A stretch of DNA of 64,000 nt from Phycisphaerae bacterium (GTDB lineage Bacteria; Planctomycetota; Phycisphaerae; UBA1845): the NCBI GenBank assembly GCA_029260135.1, contig JAJDDV010000210.1:1-64000 (forward strand), written 5' to 3'. The notes under the pieces were generated by a model that made no database searches, was not told the origin of the DNA, and was given only the letters and a program-made list of their open reading frames with translations. Of this stretch, positions 20,201 to 26,930 are shown piece after piece (position 1 is the first letter of the stretch; each line of letters starts with the position of its first letter). The translations under genes and the position numbers were made by a program.

Positions 20201-21846
20201 ACGGCGAGGTAGGTAACGGGTTTGGGCTTTATAGTGGTGGATCTAACGCCAATGCCGCCTGCTATGCGTGCCACGGCGCCGATGGCCGAACGCTGGACTT
20301 TGGCGGCGGGGTCTTCGTCGGTACGCTGGCCAACGACAATCCGCAGGAAGTTTTGCACAAGATTCGATTCGGGCAGCCCACGACGGCGATGACCAGCTTC
20401 GTGAAGCTCGGTTTGTCTCCTCAGGATGCCGCTGACGTCGGTGCCTATGCTGAGACACTGCCGACCGCAGCCGCGGTTGGCGGTGATGTGGTTCGCGGTG
20501 GGTTGTTGTACGACAAGTGGTGGGCCGTGAACGGCGCGCCGGCGCCGACGGTCGACAGTCCGATCTGGGCGCTGCAAAGCACGAACACGCGAAGCGGGTC
20601 CACCACGTATCGCTGCAAGGAATGTCACGGGTGGGACTACAAGGGAGCCGCCGGCGCCTACGGAAGCGGTAGTCATTTCACGGGCTTCACCGGGATCCTG
20701 AACACGGCCATGACCCAGGCCGAGCTGGTGACGTTCCTCACTACGGGCACGTATCCTGATGCCAGCGTGGTTCCCGATCATGTGATCGCCGACCTCACGG
20801 CGACGGACATCGATGATCTGGCGGCGTTCATGGCCACCGAGCTCGTTGACACGGACCTGTACATCGACTTTGCGACGAAGGCGTTTATCAACCCTGACCT
20901 TGGCAACGGGTTCGGCTACTACAGCGGACAACTTGATGGCGGTACGGCATGTTATCTGTGCCACGGCGCCGACGGACGAACGCTGGACTTCGGTGGCGGG
21001 ACGTTCATCGGGACGGTCGCCAACGGTAATCCTTGGGAGGCGTTGCACAAGACTCGCTTCGGTCAGCCCGGAACGGGCATGTGCAGCCTCGTGCAACGGG
21101 GCCACACCGCCCAGGATGCAGCGGACGTCAGCGGGTACACCCAGACACTTCCCGCTGCAGCCGCGGTTGGCGGTGATGTGGTTCGCGGTGGTTTGCTGTA
21201 TGACAAGTGGTGGGCCGTAAACGGCGCGCCGGCGCCGACGGTCGACAGTCCGATCTGGGCGCTGCAAAGCACGAACACGCGAAGCGGGTCCACCACGTAT
21301 CGCTGCAAGGAATGTCACGGGTGGGACTACAAGGGAGCCGCCGGAGCCTACGGAAGCGGTAGCCATTTCACGGGCTTCACCGGGATCCTGAACACGGCCA
21401 TGAACCAGGCCGAGCTGGTGACGTTCCTCACGACGGGCACGTATCCCGATGCCACTGTCGTTCCCGATCACGTGATCGCCGACCTCACGGCGACGGACAT
21501 CGATGACCTGGCGGCGTTCGTGGCCACCGAGCTCGTCGATGCGGATCTGTATATCGACTTCGCGACGAAGGCGTTTATCGGAACCGGCGTTCCGGACGGT
21601 CAGGATCTGTTCACGGGTGTGACGGATCCCGTTTCCGATTGCACGCTGTGCCACGGTGTGGACGGAACGGCGATCGACTTCGGCGGCGCGACGTACGTAG
21701 GTACCGTAGCCAATGGAAATCCTTGGGAGATGTTGCACAAAGTTCGATTCGGGCAACCCGCCTCAGCGATGCCCAGCCACGTGCGTCTGGGCTTGACGAC
21801 GCAGCAGGCCGCCGATTTGGGAGTATGGGCACAGACGTTGCCGTAG
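17287..21846 (+). CDS. NHL-propeller/15-haem c-type cytochrome fusion with three tandem dihaem modules (cytochrome 4)
   Basis: ATG 17287 follows AAAGGAG and aligns with the MVGAL start of cytochrome 2; it gives 1519 residues. The leader and VGPTSTVSHTG segment, NHL propeller (about 20-320) and EF-hand-like linker (DLNADRQVDTTDLEIAV) match its paralogues. Nine CXXCH motifs lie in the central region (about residues 398-720). The C-terminal third holds three tandem modules, each starting GGLLYDKWWAVNG and carrying CKECHGWDY plus a second motif such as CYACHGADGRTLDF, so six more haems. The modules resemble class I c-type cytochrome (mono/dihaem CccA-like) folds. Modules 2 and 3 are nearly identical at DNA level with a 690-base period. 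I infer an exported redox protein grown by recent module duplication. Confidence 0.9.
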   Translation: MVGALLIAIASVSVGPTSTVSHTGTISTGLHTPGRIAVPAGGGLFVTDQPNDQILQYDAAGALVAAYAVADPMGIATLSDGRVFVSQGDGTLNVFDAAFGLIGTVNPAPLTMVAPNDLAVDATTDELYAVDAYGHQVMVFAESAPLANDWALAVAWGIEGAGLSQFETPQAIAVDGANNRVIVTDTDNYRVQVFSTAGILQFSFGYRVLFLPNSDDGWFARSEGLALDACGNIYVADALFGTVRAFDPTGAEIDPAHTPAITYGTNPGQVRVPMDMLISAGTLYVVSAANATVETYSVGCSVAASSGGTASVPALPTRDAKKVRRVSPPDNPGTIAVAIERGEFSRTLDLNADRQVDTTDLEIAVGQFGVGSVDEFLGEGGVATTTFEAPHVLDLTFACGRCHHDASPDGGMLAVNGQQNLCLSCHTSSGVASTSIISEQNYGVAHPIGIPADQGLSLGPDPTSYAELALHLDNGNIRCGTCHNPHSDDVGSPLLRAPIGNAALCSECHVEGAQWALAGHSHGDDTAFNYPVGPGRESCAKCHSGLGHIDFANGVPQAQRRTDKQVHSCFVCHGVHENGNAHLLRLNGQVTLPGDHVVDAGDDANCMECHNGRYAPNTGHSTPHYLPGAVVLLGLNGIDFGNTIDQSAHAVLAGCVDCHMAATPGTPKDGIQSPGEDKVGGHTFNLVYHDATGTDPDDGFENAPNACGTCHPGLNTVNRTAWGDYDGSGTTDGIQDELTGLLAAAHGAILGAGAVDLGHYPYWDFSSVAPVDDETVRGAVWNYELIENDGSLGVHNVGFAVGLLQATYRELTGMDVPGASLRYSFGPNARRGGLLYDKWWAVNGAATPTGDHLLYPAIGQKTGNTTYRCKECHGWDYIGDLGRYESGSHFTGIMGVSTAAATWNDQEMFDIIKNPDGDGTGGTTVNGHNFAAYGLSDFDILDLVEFLKTEVVDTSPYINRAGVPGAYSYTFNGEVGNGFGLYSGGSNANAACYACHGADGRTLDFGGGVFVGTLANDNPQEVLHKIRFGQPTTAMTSFVKLGLSPQDAADVGAYAETLPTAAAVGGDVVRGGLLYDKWWAVNGAPAPTVDSPIWALQSTNTRSGSTTYRCKECHGWDYKGAAGAYGSGSHFTGFTGILNTAMTQAELVTFLTTGTYPDASVVPDHVIADLTATDIDDLAAFMATELVDTDLYIDFATKAFINPDLGNGFGYYSGQLDGGTACYLCHGADGRTLDFGGGTFIGTVANGNPWEALHKTRFGQPGTGMCSLVQRGHTAQDAADVSGYTQTLPAAAAVGGDVVRGGLLYDKWWAVNGAPAPTVDSPIWALQSTNTRSGSTTYRCKECHGWDYKGAAGAYGSGSHFTGFTGILNTAMNQAELVTFLTTGTYPDATVVPDHVIADLTATDIDDLAAFVATELVDADLYIDFATKAFIGTGVPDGQDLFTGVTDPVSDCTLCHGVDGTAIDFGGATYVGTVANGNPWEMLHKVRFGQPASAMPSHVRLGLTTQQAADLGVWAQTLP
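20467..21580 (+). repeat. Near-identical 690-bp direct repeat inside cytochrome 4
   Basis: The segment from about 20467 to 20890 recurs from about 21157 to 21580 with only scattered, mostly third-position changes. Long stretches around the CKECHGWDYKG haem site match almost base for base. A third, more diverged copy begins near 19774. This indicates a recent in-frame tandem duplication. Confidence 0.9.
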
Positions 21847-21883
21847 CGCTCACCCGTTCGGACAAACAGTAGCGGATGGTTAC

Positions 21884-21920
21884 AGCCACCCCCCGCAGCG
21901 TACTGCTGCGGGGGGTGGCT
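21884..21920. terminator. Strong hairpin between convergent cytochrome 4 and folK
   Basis: A perfect 15-bp G+C-rich stem (21884-21898 with 21906-21920) lies in the 107-base gap between genes that converge. The flanking T-tract is weak on the plus strand. It can serve both directions. Confidence 0.75.
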
Positions 21921-21953
21921 TTCGACATAGCGATAGCGATCCCAACTCGCCCA

Positions 21954-22487
21954 TCATGATTCCAGGATGCGTACGACGGAGTCGGGCCCCTCACCCGCTC
22001 GCCGCTGCCGAGCGAGTTGTGCGATCGTGAGGTTCAGCACCGGGTGTACAACGTCGCCGGCGATCTCGACCAGGGGTTCCAGAACGAATCCGCGCTCGTG
22101 CAGCCGCGGGTGCGGAAGTGACAGTCGCTCGTCCGCGATGATGAGGTCGCCGCAGAGTAGAATGTCGATGTCGATTTCGCGCGGTGCCCATCGCTGCGAG
22201 CGAACACGACCGAGCGAGGATTCGATCTCGAGGACGACGTCGAGAAGCCGGACGGGCGTGAGCGTTGTCCGTACTCCAGCCGCGGTGTTGAGGTAGGGGG
22301 GTTGAGCGGAGGGACCGCCGACGGGCGCCGTCTGGAAGATCGATGCCATCTTGATGAGATCGATCTTGGGGTGGGCGGCGAGCTTCACTATGGCAGTCCG
22401 GATGTTCGGTTCGCGATCGCCCAGATTCGAACCCAGGCCCAGAAACACCGTTACTGTATCGCTCGATCCACTCACAGGCGTAGTCAC
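21954..22487 (-). CDS. folK: 2-amino-4-hydroxy-6-hydroxymethyldihydropteridine pyrophosphokinase
   Basis: This 177-residue protein transfers pyrophosphate from ATP to 6-hydroxymethyl-dihydropterin in folate synthesis. Family motifs are all present: FLGLGSNLGDRE near the N-terminus, the RSQRWAPREIDIDILL signature, and LSLPHPRLHERGFVLEPL. The length matches HPPK. It starts at a GTG (22487) that overlaps the TGA of the upstream dapL gene by GTGA, so the two are translationally coupled. Pairing folate and diaminopimelate genes is a matter of operon convenience rather than a shared pathway. No other folate gene is in the window. Confidence 0.93.
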   Translation of the reverse strand: MTTPVSGSSDTVTVFLGLGSNLGDREPNIRTAIVKLAAHPKIDLIKMASIFQTAPVGGPSAQPPYLNTAAGVRTTLTPVRLLDVVLEIESSLGRVRSQRWAPREIDIDILLCGDLIIADERLSLPHPRLHERGFVLEPLVEIAGDVVHPVLNLTIAQLARQRRAGEGPDSVVRILES

Positions 22488-23650
22488 CAGCCCAGTTTTG
22501 CGATCCTCTCCACGGCTTCGCGGGTGCGCTCTTCTGGAACCGTCAGCGCAAATCGGACGTAGCCTTCACCCGTTGGTCCGAACCCACTGCCGGGAATGAC
22601 GACGACGTCGGCTTCGTCCAGAAGACGCGTTGCCAGGTCCATGGAGCCCACGCCGGCGGGGCACTCGGCCCAAAGGTAGATCGTGGCTGCGGGCGGGTCG
22701 ACCGACCAACCCGCATTTCGCAATCCCTCCACAAGGATGTCTCGGCGCGCACGATAGATGCCTCGTTGACCCCTTACCTCTGCTCGCTCAAATCCGTCAA
22801 GGGCTGTGATGCCGGCATGCTGTACTGCGGCGAACGCGCCGGAGTCGATGTTGCTCTTGACGTCAGCCAGTGCGGCGAGCGCTTGGGGCTGTCCAACGGC
22901 GAATCCGATACGCCAACCGGTCATGTTGAAGGTTTTCGAGAGCGAATGGAACTCGATGGCGACATCGCCCGCGCCGCTGACCTCGAGGATGCTGGGGGGT
23001 GGGTCGTCGAAGAAGAGTTCGTTGTAGGCGGCGTCTTGGGCGATCAGGATGTCGTGCTCTTTGGCAACGGCGACGGCCTGGTCGAAGAATGATCGCGGGG
23101 CGACGGCGGCCGTCGGATTGTTTGGATAGTTGAGCCACATCAGAGACGCTGTTTGACGAATGGCTGGTGGAATCTCTTCGAGTTTGGGAAGCCAGTCGTT
23201 GTCGGGTCGAAGCGGCATCGTGTGGCAGTGAGCATCGGCGAAGATCGCTCCAGAGGCATAGACCGGGTATCCGGGCTGGGGGATCAGTGCGATGTCCCCG
23301 GGATCGAGCACGGCGGTACCCAGGTGGGCGATGCCCTCCTTGGCGCCGAGGAGGACGAGAACCTGCGCATCCGGGTCAAGCGTCACGGCGTAGCGACGCT
23401 GGAAGAAGTCGGCAAAGGCCTTTCGAAGTTCGGGCATCCCGCGGCTTGACGAGTATTGGTGGTTGGCGGGATCGCGGATGGCGGCGGCCATGCGATCGAT
23501 GATGAAGTCCGGCGTGGGGCCGTCGGGGTCGCCGACGCCGAAATCGATGACATCGCGACCGTCGGCGATGGCTTGGTCCTTCTTGCGGTCGATTTCGACG
23601 AACAAGTATTTCGGGAGTTTCGTCAGACGTTCGGCTCGCCCGTCGTTCAT
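22484..23650 (-). CDS. dapL: LL-diaminopimelate aminotransferase (class I/II PLP aminotransferase)
   Basis: This is a fold-type I aminotransferase of about 388 residues. It carries DFGVGDPDGPTPDFII near the start, the YPNNPTAA substrate-binding turn, and the PLP-lysine segment SLSKTFNMTGWR. Overall it reads as the DapL branch, which converts tetrahydrodipicolinate and glutamate to LL-diaminopimelate for lysine and peptidoglycan. An aspartate or other amino-acid transaminase cannot be excluded without a tree. I prefer ATG 23650, about nine bases after GAGG; an in-frame ATG at 23659 sits on top of that site. It follows the sulfatase-like gene by 12 bases and overlaps folK, so the three are probably one transcript. 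Confidence 0.82.
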   Translation of the reverse strand: MNDGRAERLTKLPKYLFVEIDRKKDQAIADGRDVIDFGVGDPDGPTPDFIIDRMAAAIRDPANHQYSSSRGMPELRKAFADFFQRRYAVTLDPDAQVLVLLGAKEGIAHLGTAVLDPGDIALIPQPGYPVYASGAIFADAHCHTMPLRPDNDWLPKLEEIPPAIRQTASLMWLNYPNNPTAAVAPRSFFDQAVAVAKEHDILIAQDAAYNELFFDDPPPSILEVSGAGDVAIEFHSLSKTFNMTGWRIGFAVGQPQALAALADVKSNIDSGAFAAVQHAGITALDGFERAEVRGQRGIYRARRDILVEGLRNAGWSVDPPAATIYLWAECPAGVGSMDLATRLLDEADVVVIPGSGFGPTGEGYVRFALTVPEERTREAVERIAKLGW

Positions 23651-23662
23651 TTGTCTCATCCT

Positions 23663-25072
23663 CTAATTCCCGCCGATGTAACCGAGTGACTGCAGTTCTT
23701 GGAGGTGCTCCGGCGATGCGGGGAGCGACGTTTCGGTGCCGAGCCGAAGTACCTCGCACTCAGCGAGACGGTTTTGCAGGCGTGCGTACAGGTCGCGAGC
23801 GACATCGGCATGGGTGTTGACGACATTGGTCAACTCCAGCGGGTCGGCTTGGAGGTCGTAGAGCTCGATCTGCCTGCCTTCGGCGGTACCCTTCTTGCAG
23901 CGGCTGCACGCGGGGTGGACGCCCGCGCCGGGCAGGTTCACCACGAGCTTCCATCGCTGCGTGCGGAGCCCGGAGAGGTGCTTGGGGTCGTTGCCCATTC
24001 CTGTGTACATGAAGACGGCGTCGCTGAGGGTACCCTTGCGGCCGCGGATCATCCCTGAGCGGTCCGCTCCGTGGAAGGGTCTCTCTGACTCGAGCCCAAA
24101 CAGCGCCAAGACGGTCGGAAGGATATCGATGGTTCCGACGTGATGGGGAAGGCGCTGTGCGGGGATGCCGGGGCCCAGCAGGATCAGGGGTACGTGGGTC
24201 AGCTCGTCGTAGAGCGTGCTGATATGGTCGCATCCGCCGTGTTCGTAGAATTCATCACCGTGATCGGACGTGAGGATCACGAGGGTGTTTTCCATCAGCC
24301 CGCGTTTCTCGAGGTAGGCGATGAAGTCACCTATCATCTCGTCCACGAATCCGATTTCGCCGTCGTACTGCGAAACGACGTAGGTGAGGTCTTCGGGTGA
24401 GGGGCGTTGTTTGCCCGGACCGAATTCGCGGATGTTATAGGAACCGCTGTAACCGTCAGAGAACCGCGTGTCGTAAGGCGCGGGCGGAATGTAGGGGCGA
24501 TGGGCGTTGAAACCGTGGAGGAACAGGAAGAAAGGCTGATCTGCGTTCTTTTCGAGCCATCGTTTTGCGGGCGGGATGTTGTACTCGAACCGCCGCCCCT
24601 TGCTCTGGAACGAATCGAACCCGACGTTGAGCCCGTATCGGGCGCTGGCGTACGCACCGCCTGTGAACGCACCGGATCGAAATCCGTGACGACCGAGGAT
24701 TCGAGCCATGGTGTCGTAGTGGTTGTTCAGTCGGCCGGGCTCGGGATAGTAGACGCAGCGGTGGGTGGCCGGCTCGAGACCGGTGAACATCGTCAGGTGG
24801 GCCGGGACGGTCCAGCTGGAGGAGCTAGTGCAGTTCTCGAAGAGGGTACCGGTTTTGGCGTAGGCGTCGATCCGAGGCGTCGTCGGGCGGTCGTAGCCGT
24901 AGCACCCGAGGTGGTCGGCGCGGACGGTGTCCAGGCTGATCAGGATGAGGTTCCGGGGGCGGACCGTGGGCTGCTCCGGTTCGTCGCGAGCGCATCCGCT
25001 GACCGTCAGCATCGCAGCCACCAACGGTGCGACATCTAACCGAGTCCATCGTTTCAGGCTTGGAAGGTCCAT
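23663..25072 (-). CDS. Sulfatase-like lipoprotein with Thr at the nucleophile position
   Basis: This alkaline-phosphatase-superfamily protein (469 residues from ATG 25072) begins with a lipoprotein signal ending MLTVSGC, so it is predicted to be lipid-anchored outside the cytoplasmic membrane. Metal-site motifs are recognisable: LISLDTVRADHLGCYGY early, and LTSDHGDEFYEHG later. The classical sulfatase core (C/S-X-P-X-R) is replaced by TVPAHLTMFTG, so a formylglycine cannot be made at that place; Thr could act as a direct nucleophile, as in phosphotransferases of this superfamily. It ends with LQELQSLGYIGGN, a tail common in such planctomycete proteins. It may hydrolyse or transfer a phospho- or sulfo-group, substrate unknown. 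Earlier in-frame starts up to 25261 would hide the lipobox. Confidence 0.8.
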   Translation of the reverse strand: MDLPSLKRWTRLDVAPLVAAMLTVSGCARDEPEQPTVRPRNLILISLDTVRADHLGCYGYDRPTTPRIDAYAKTGTLFENCTSSSSWTVPAHLTMFTGLEPATHRCVYYPEPGRLNNHYDTMARILGRHGFRSGAFTGGAYASARYGLNVGFDSFQSKGRRFEYNIPPAKRWLEKNADQPFFLFLHGFNAHRPYIPPAPYDTRFSDGYSGSYNIREFGPGKQRPSPEDLTYVVSQYDGEIGFVDEMIGDFIAYLEKRGLMENTLVILTSDHGDEFYEHGGCDHISTLYDELTHVPLILLGPGIPAQRLPHHVGTIDILPTVLALFGLESERPFHGADRSGMIRGRKGTLSDAVFMYTGMGNDPKHLSGLRTQRWKLVVNLPGAGVHPACSRCKKGTAEGRQIELYDLQADPLELTNVVNTHADVARDLYARLQNRLAECEVLRLGTETSLPASPEHLQELQSLGYIGGN

Positions 25073-25244
25073 TCCGACGTACCGTGTCCGGTCCCGGTTT
25101 TCCGTGATCGCACGTCTGGAATCCGCCGGCTGACCGGGTCTTTCACGCCGCAGGTTCCACGTCCGAGACGATAGCAGAAGTGCGTAGTGGAGGCTACGCA
25201 GAGCGTTTGTGGGCGATGCGGCCCCGGGATCTTGCCCGCGCATG

Positions 25245-25275
25245 AAAAAGAGGCGACCCACGTCGGGATCGCCTC
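25245..25275 (-). terminator. Minus-strand terminator after small Cys-rich gene
   Basis: Read on the minus strand, GAGGCGA pairs with TCGCCTC (25269-25275 with 25250-25256) and is followed by five T residues. It lies about 65 bases after the stop of the 25342-25722 gene and separates it from the sulfatase-like gene. Confidence 0.75.
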
Positions 25276-25341
25276 GTTTGCTTGCGCTCGGAAGCGCGGT
25301 GTGTCATCTGCGCTGCCGCAGCAGCGCCGGGTATGACACGC

Positions 25342-25722
25342 TTACTTGGGGAAGCAGAAGGATCTTCCGCTGACCGTCGGGGAGGTGGCAACCATAAAGC
25401 TGCCCGTCTTGCTCCGGCAGACGGCCTTGATCGTGGTCTTCCCGAACTTCGCGCAAAGAACGGTCTTGCACGCGTTCGGCGTAGGCGTGCGGACGTTGAA
25501 GTTCTTGTTGCAGGTCTTGGCCCAGCGGGCGACCTGCGTGGGGGTGACCATCTGCACCACCGCGCCCTTGTTGATCCAGTTCGCGAAGGTGTTCAGGGTC
25601 GTGGGGCTCGGACGCGTGCACTTGGCAGCGCCTTTGGTCTGGTCGAACAATTTCTTGAACGACTGGATCTTGCGAGCGAATGTGTTGCAGCATCCCTTGT
25701 ATGCGGCCGGTGTGTTCGTCAT
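25342..25722 (-). CDS. Small basic eight-cysteine protein of unknown function
   Basis: ATG 25722 has an excellent GAGGAG five bases upstream, giving 126 residues; the longer in-frame reading to 25884 has no such site. The product is Lys/Thr rich, has eight cysteines including a CC pair near the start (KGCCNTF), and no signal peptide or membrane segment. The middle (NKGAVVQMVTPTQVARWAK) and C-terminus (FGKTTIKAVCRSKTGSFMVA) look like ordered, conserved sequence, and the C-terminus ends in FCFPK. It has its own terminator, so it is probably a monocistronic, possibly well expressed gene. The basic charge could fit nucleic-acid binding, but that is speculation. I do not recognise a named family. 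Confidence 0.8.
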   Translation of the reverse strand: MTNTPAAYKGCCNTFARKIQSFKKLFDQTKGAAKCTRPSPTTLNTFANWINKGAVVQMVTPTQVARWAKTCNKNFNVRTPTPNACKTVLCAKFGKTTIKAVCRSKTGSFMVATSPTVSGRSFCFPK

Positions 25723-26269
25723 TGATACTCCTCGTTTGGTTGTGTGGCCACTGGTGCGATTCGAGGTGGTTACCCGGTTGTACGCACACGATTGCGTACC
25801 ACCGGACGTCATCTTCCGCGACGACGTCCTCGATCGATTGCCACTGTTTCCTCTGACGTTCGTTGCCATTTCGAAGATCTCCAAAAGCTACAATTTCACC
25901 ATTGCACTCCCGCCGTCCGGCTTCATCGGAAACGATGCGGTGGCTCTTGAGCTACGGGGGCCTTGGCCGAGTACGCGCGAACTCTGATCGCGGCGTCATT
26001 CATGGCTCAATGTGGCGGCGACGTGGTCGGTGACCTATCGGGCGGGTCCGATGAGGCGGTCAAAAAGAGGCGATACTACTGCAAAAACAGGCGTTTTCTA
26101 CTGTCCATTCGATCCTCGCGCGAAACGCAAAGGTCAGTGCATCGTGCGTAACACCTGGTGGACTTCGACCTTGACGCGCGCGGAAAAAAAACTGAATTTG
26201 TGGGAGATCGACGGCAGATACCGCTGGACACGTTACATCCGATAGCCCGACATTCTCACCCTTCCGGGG
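25723..26269. other. Intergenic region between Cys-rich gene and ECF sigma gene
   Basis: About 550 bases with no supported gene. The reading frames that cross it are antisense extensions or short, without family resemblance. It should contain the promoter of the 25342-25722 gene. Confidence 0.5.
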
Positions 26270-26863
26270 TTACGATCCTTCAAGAAGTGAGGCCTGCTCG
26301 CGCAATTGCCTGAGGCCTTCAAACAGGCGAGATTTGACCAATGACTCCGGGACACTCAGCACTTCCGCGATGTCCGATCGCGGGAGACCCTCCACGTACC
26401 GGAGGCGTAGGACCTCCCGCTGCGCGTCCGGAAGCCGCCGCACGAGGTCGCTGAGCTGCGATTTCTGCTCGGTTCGGACCAGTCGCGTGAGCTGACCGGT
26501 GAGCACCTCATGGATCTGAGACTCAGCGGGGAGCGGCGCGAGGTCCTTTCTCCGTTTGTGCTGCCGGAGCAGGTTCAGGCAGTGGTTTCGGGCGATTCGA
26601 TAGATCCAGGGGCGAAACCGCTCGGGGAAGGAGGGCGCGGTGAGGACCTTGCAGCAGATCTCTTGCACGGCATCCTCTACTTCGTCGGACCGACCGAGAT
26701 AACCCCAGCAAAAGCGGACCAAAGCCTCGCGATAGAGGCGATCGAGCAACGATCCTGCCATAGCGTCGCCGTTTCGCAGGCTGACGAGCAGTGACGTGGT
26801 CATCTGCTCCACGTCAGATTGGCCGGATTCATCTTGAGCCCGCGCAGGGTCATCCCAAGTCAT
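26270..26863 (-). CDS. ECF-type RNA polymerase sigma factor
   Basis: This 197-residue protein has a sigma-70 region 2 (LVRFCWGYLGRSDEVEDAVQEICCKVL, then FRPWIYRIARNHCLNLLRQ) and region 4 (LPDAQREVLRLRYVEGLPRSDIAEVLSVPESLVKSRLFEGLRQLR) joined by a variable linker. No region 1 or 3 is seen, as in extracytoplasmic-function factors. It lies 67 bases downstream of a kinase gene on the same strand. Planctomycete ECF groups are often encoded next to Ser/Thr kinases, so the kinase may control it in place of, or along with, an anti-sigma factor. The target promoters are unknown. Confidence 0.9.
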   Translation of the reverse strand: MTWDDPARAQDESGQSDVEQMTTSLLVSLRNGDAMAGSLLDRLYREALVRFCWGYLGRSDEVEDAVQEICCKVLTAPSFPERFRPWIYRIARNHCLNLLRQHKRRKDLAPLPAESQIHEVLTGQLTRLVRTEQKSQLSDLVRRLPDAQREVLRLRYVEGLPRSDIAEVLSVPESLVKSRLFEGLRQLREQASLLEGS

Positions 26864-26930
26864 GGGCGCGATCCCGCGGCGGATCCCAAGGGAAGGTCAA
26901 TGCGCCGGCCTGAAATGCGTGCGAGCAACA

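Noticed and set aside
20467-21580. CRISPR-like repeat spacing
   Set aside because: Two long repeats inside a coding frame, not short repeats with spacers; explained by module duplication.
19975-21756. 593-codon minus-strand frame opposite cytochrome 4
   Set aside because: Repeats in it simply mirror the duplicated modules on the plus strand.
25346-25987. 213-codon plus-strand hydrophobic frame across the small Cys-rich gene
   Set aside because: Antisense to a gene with a strong ribosome site and terminator; no start signal of its own.
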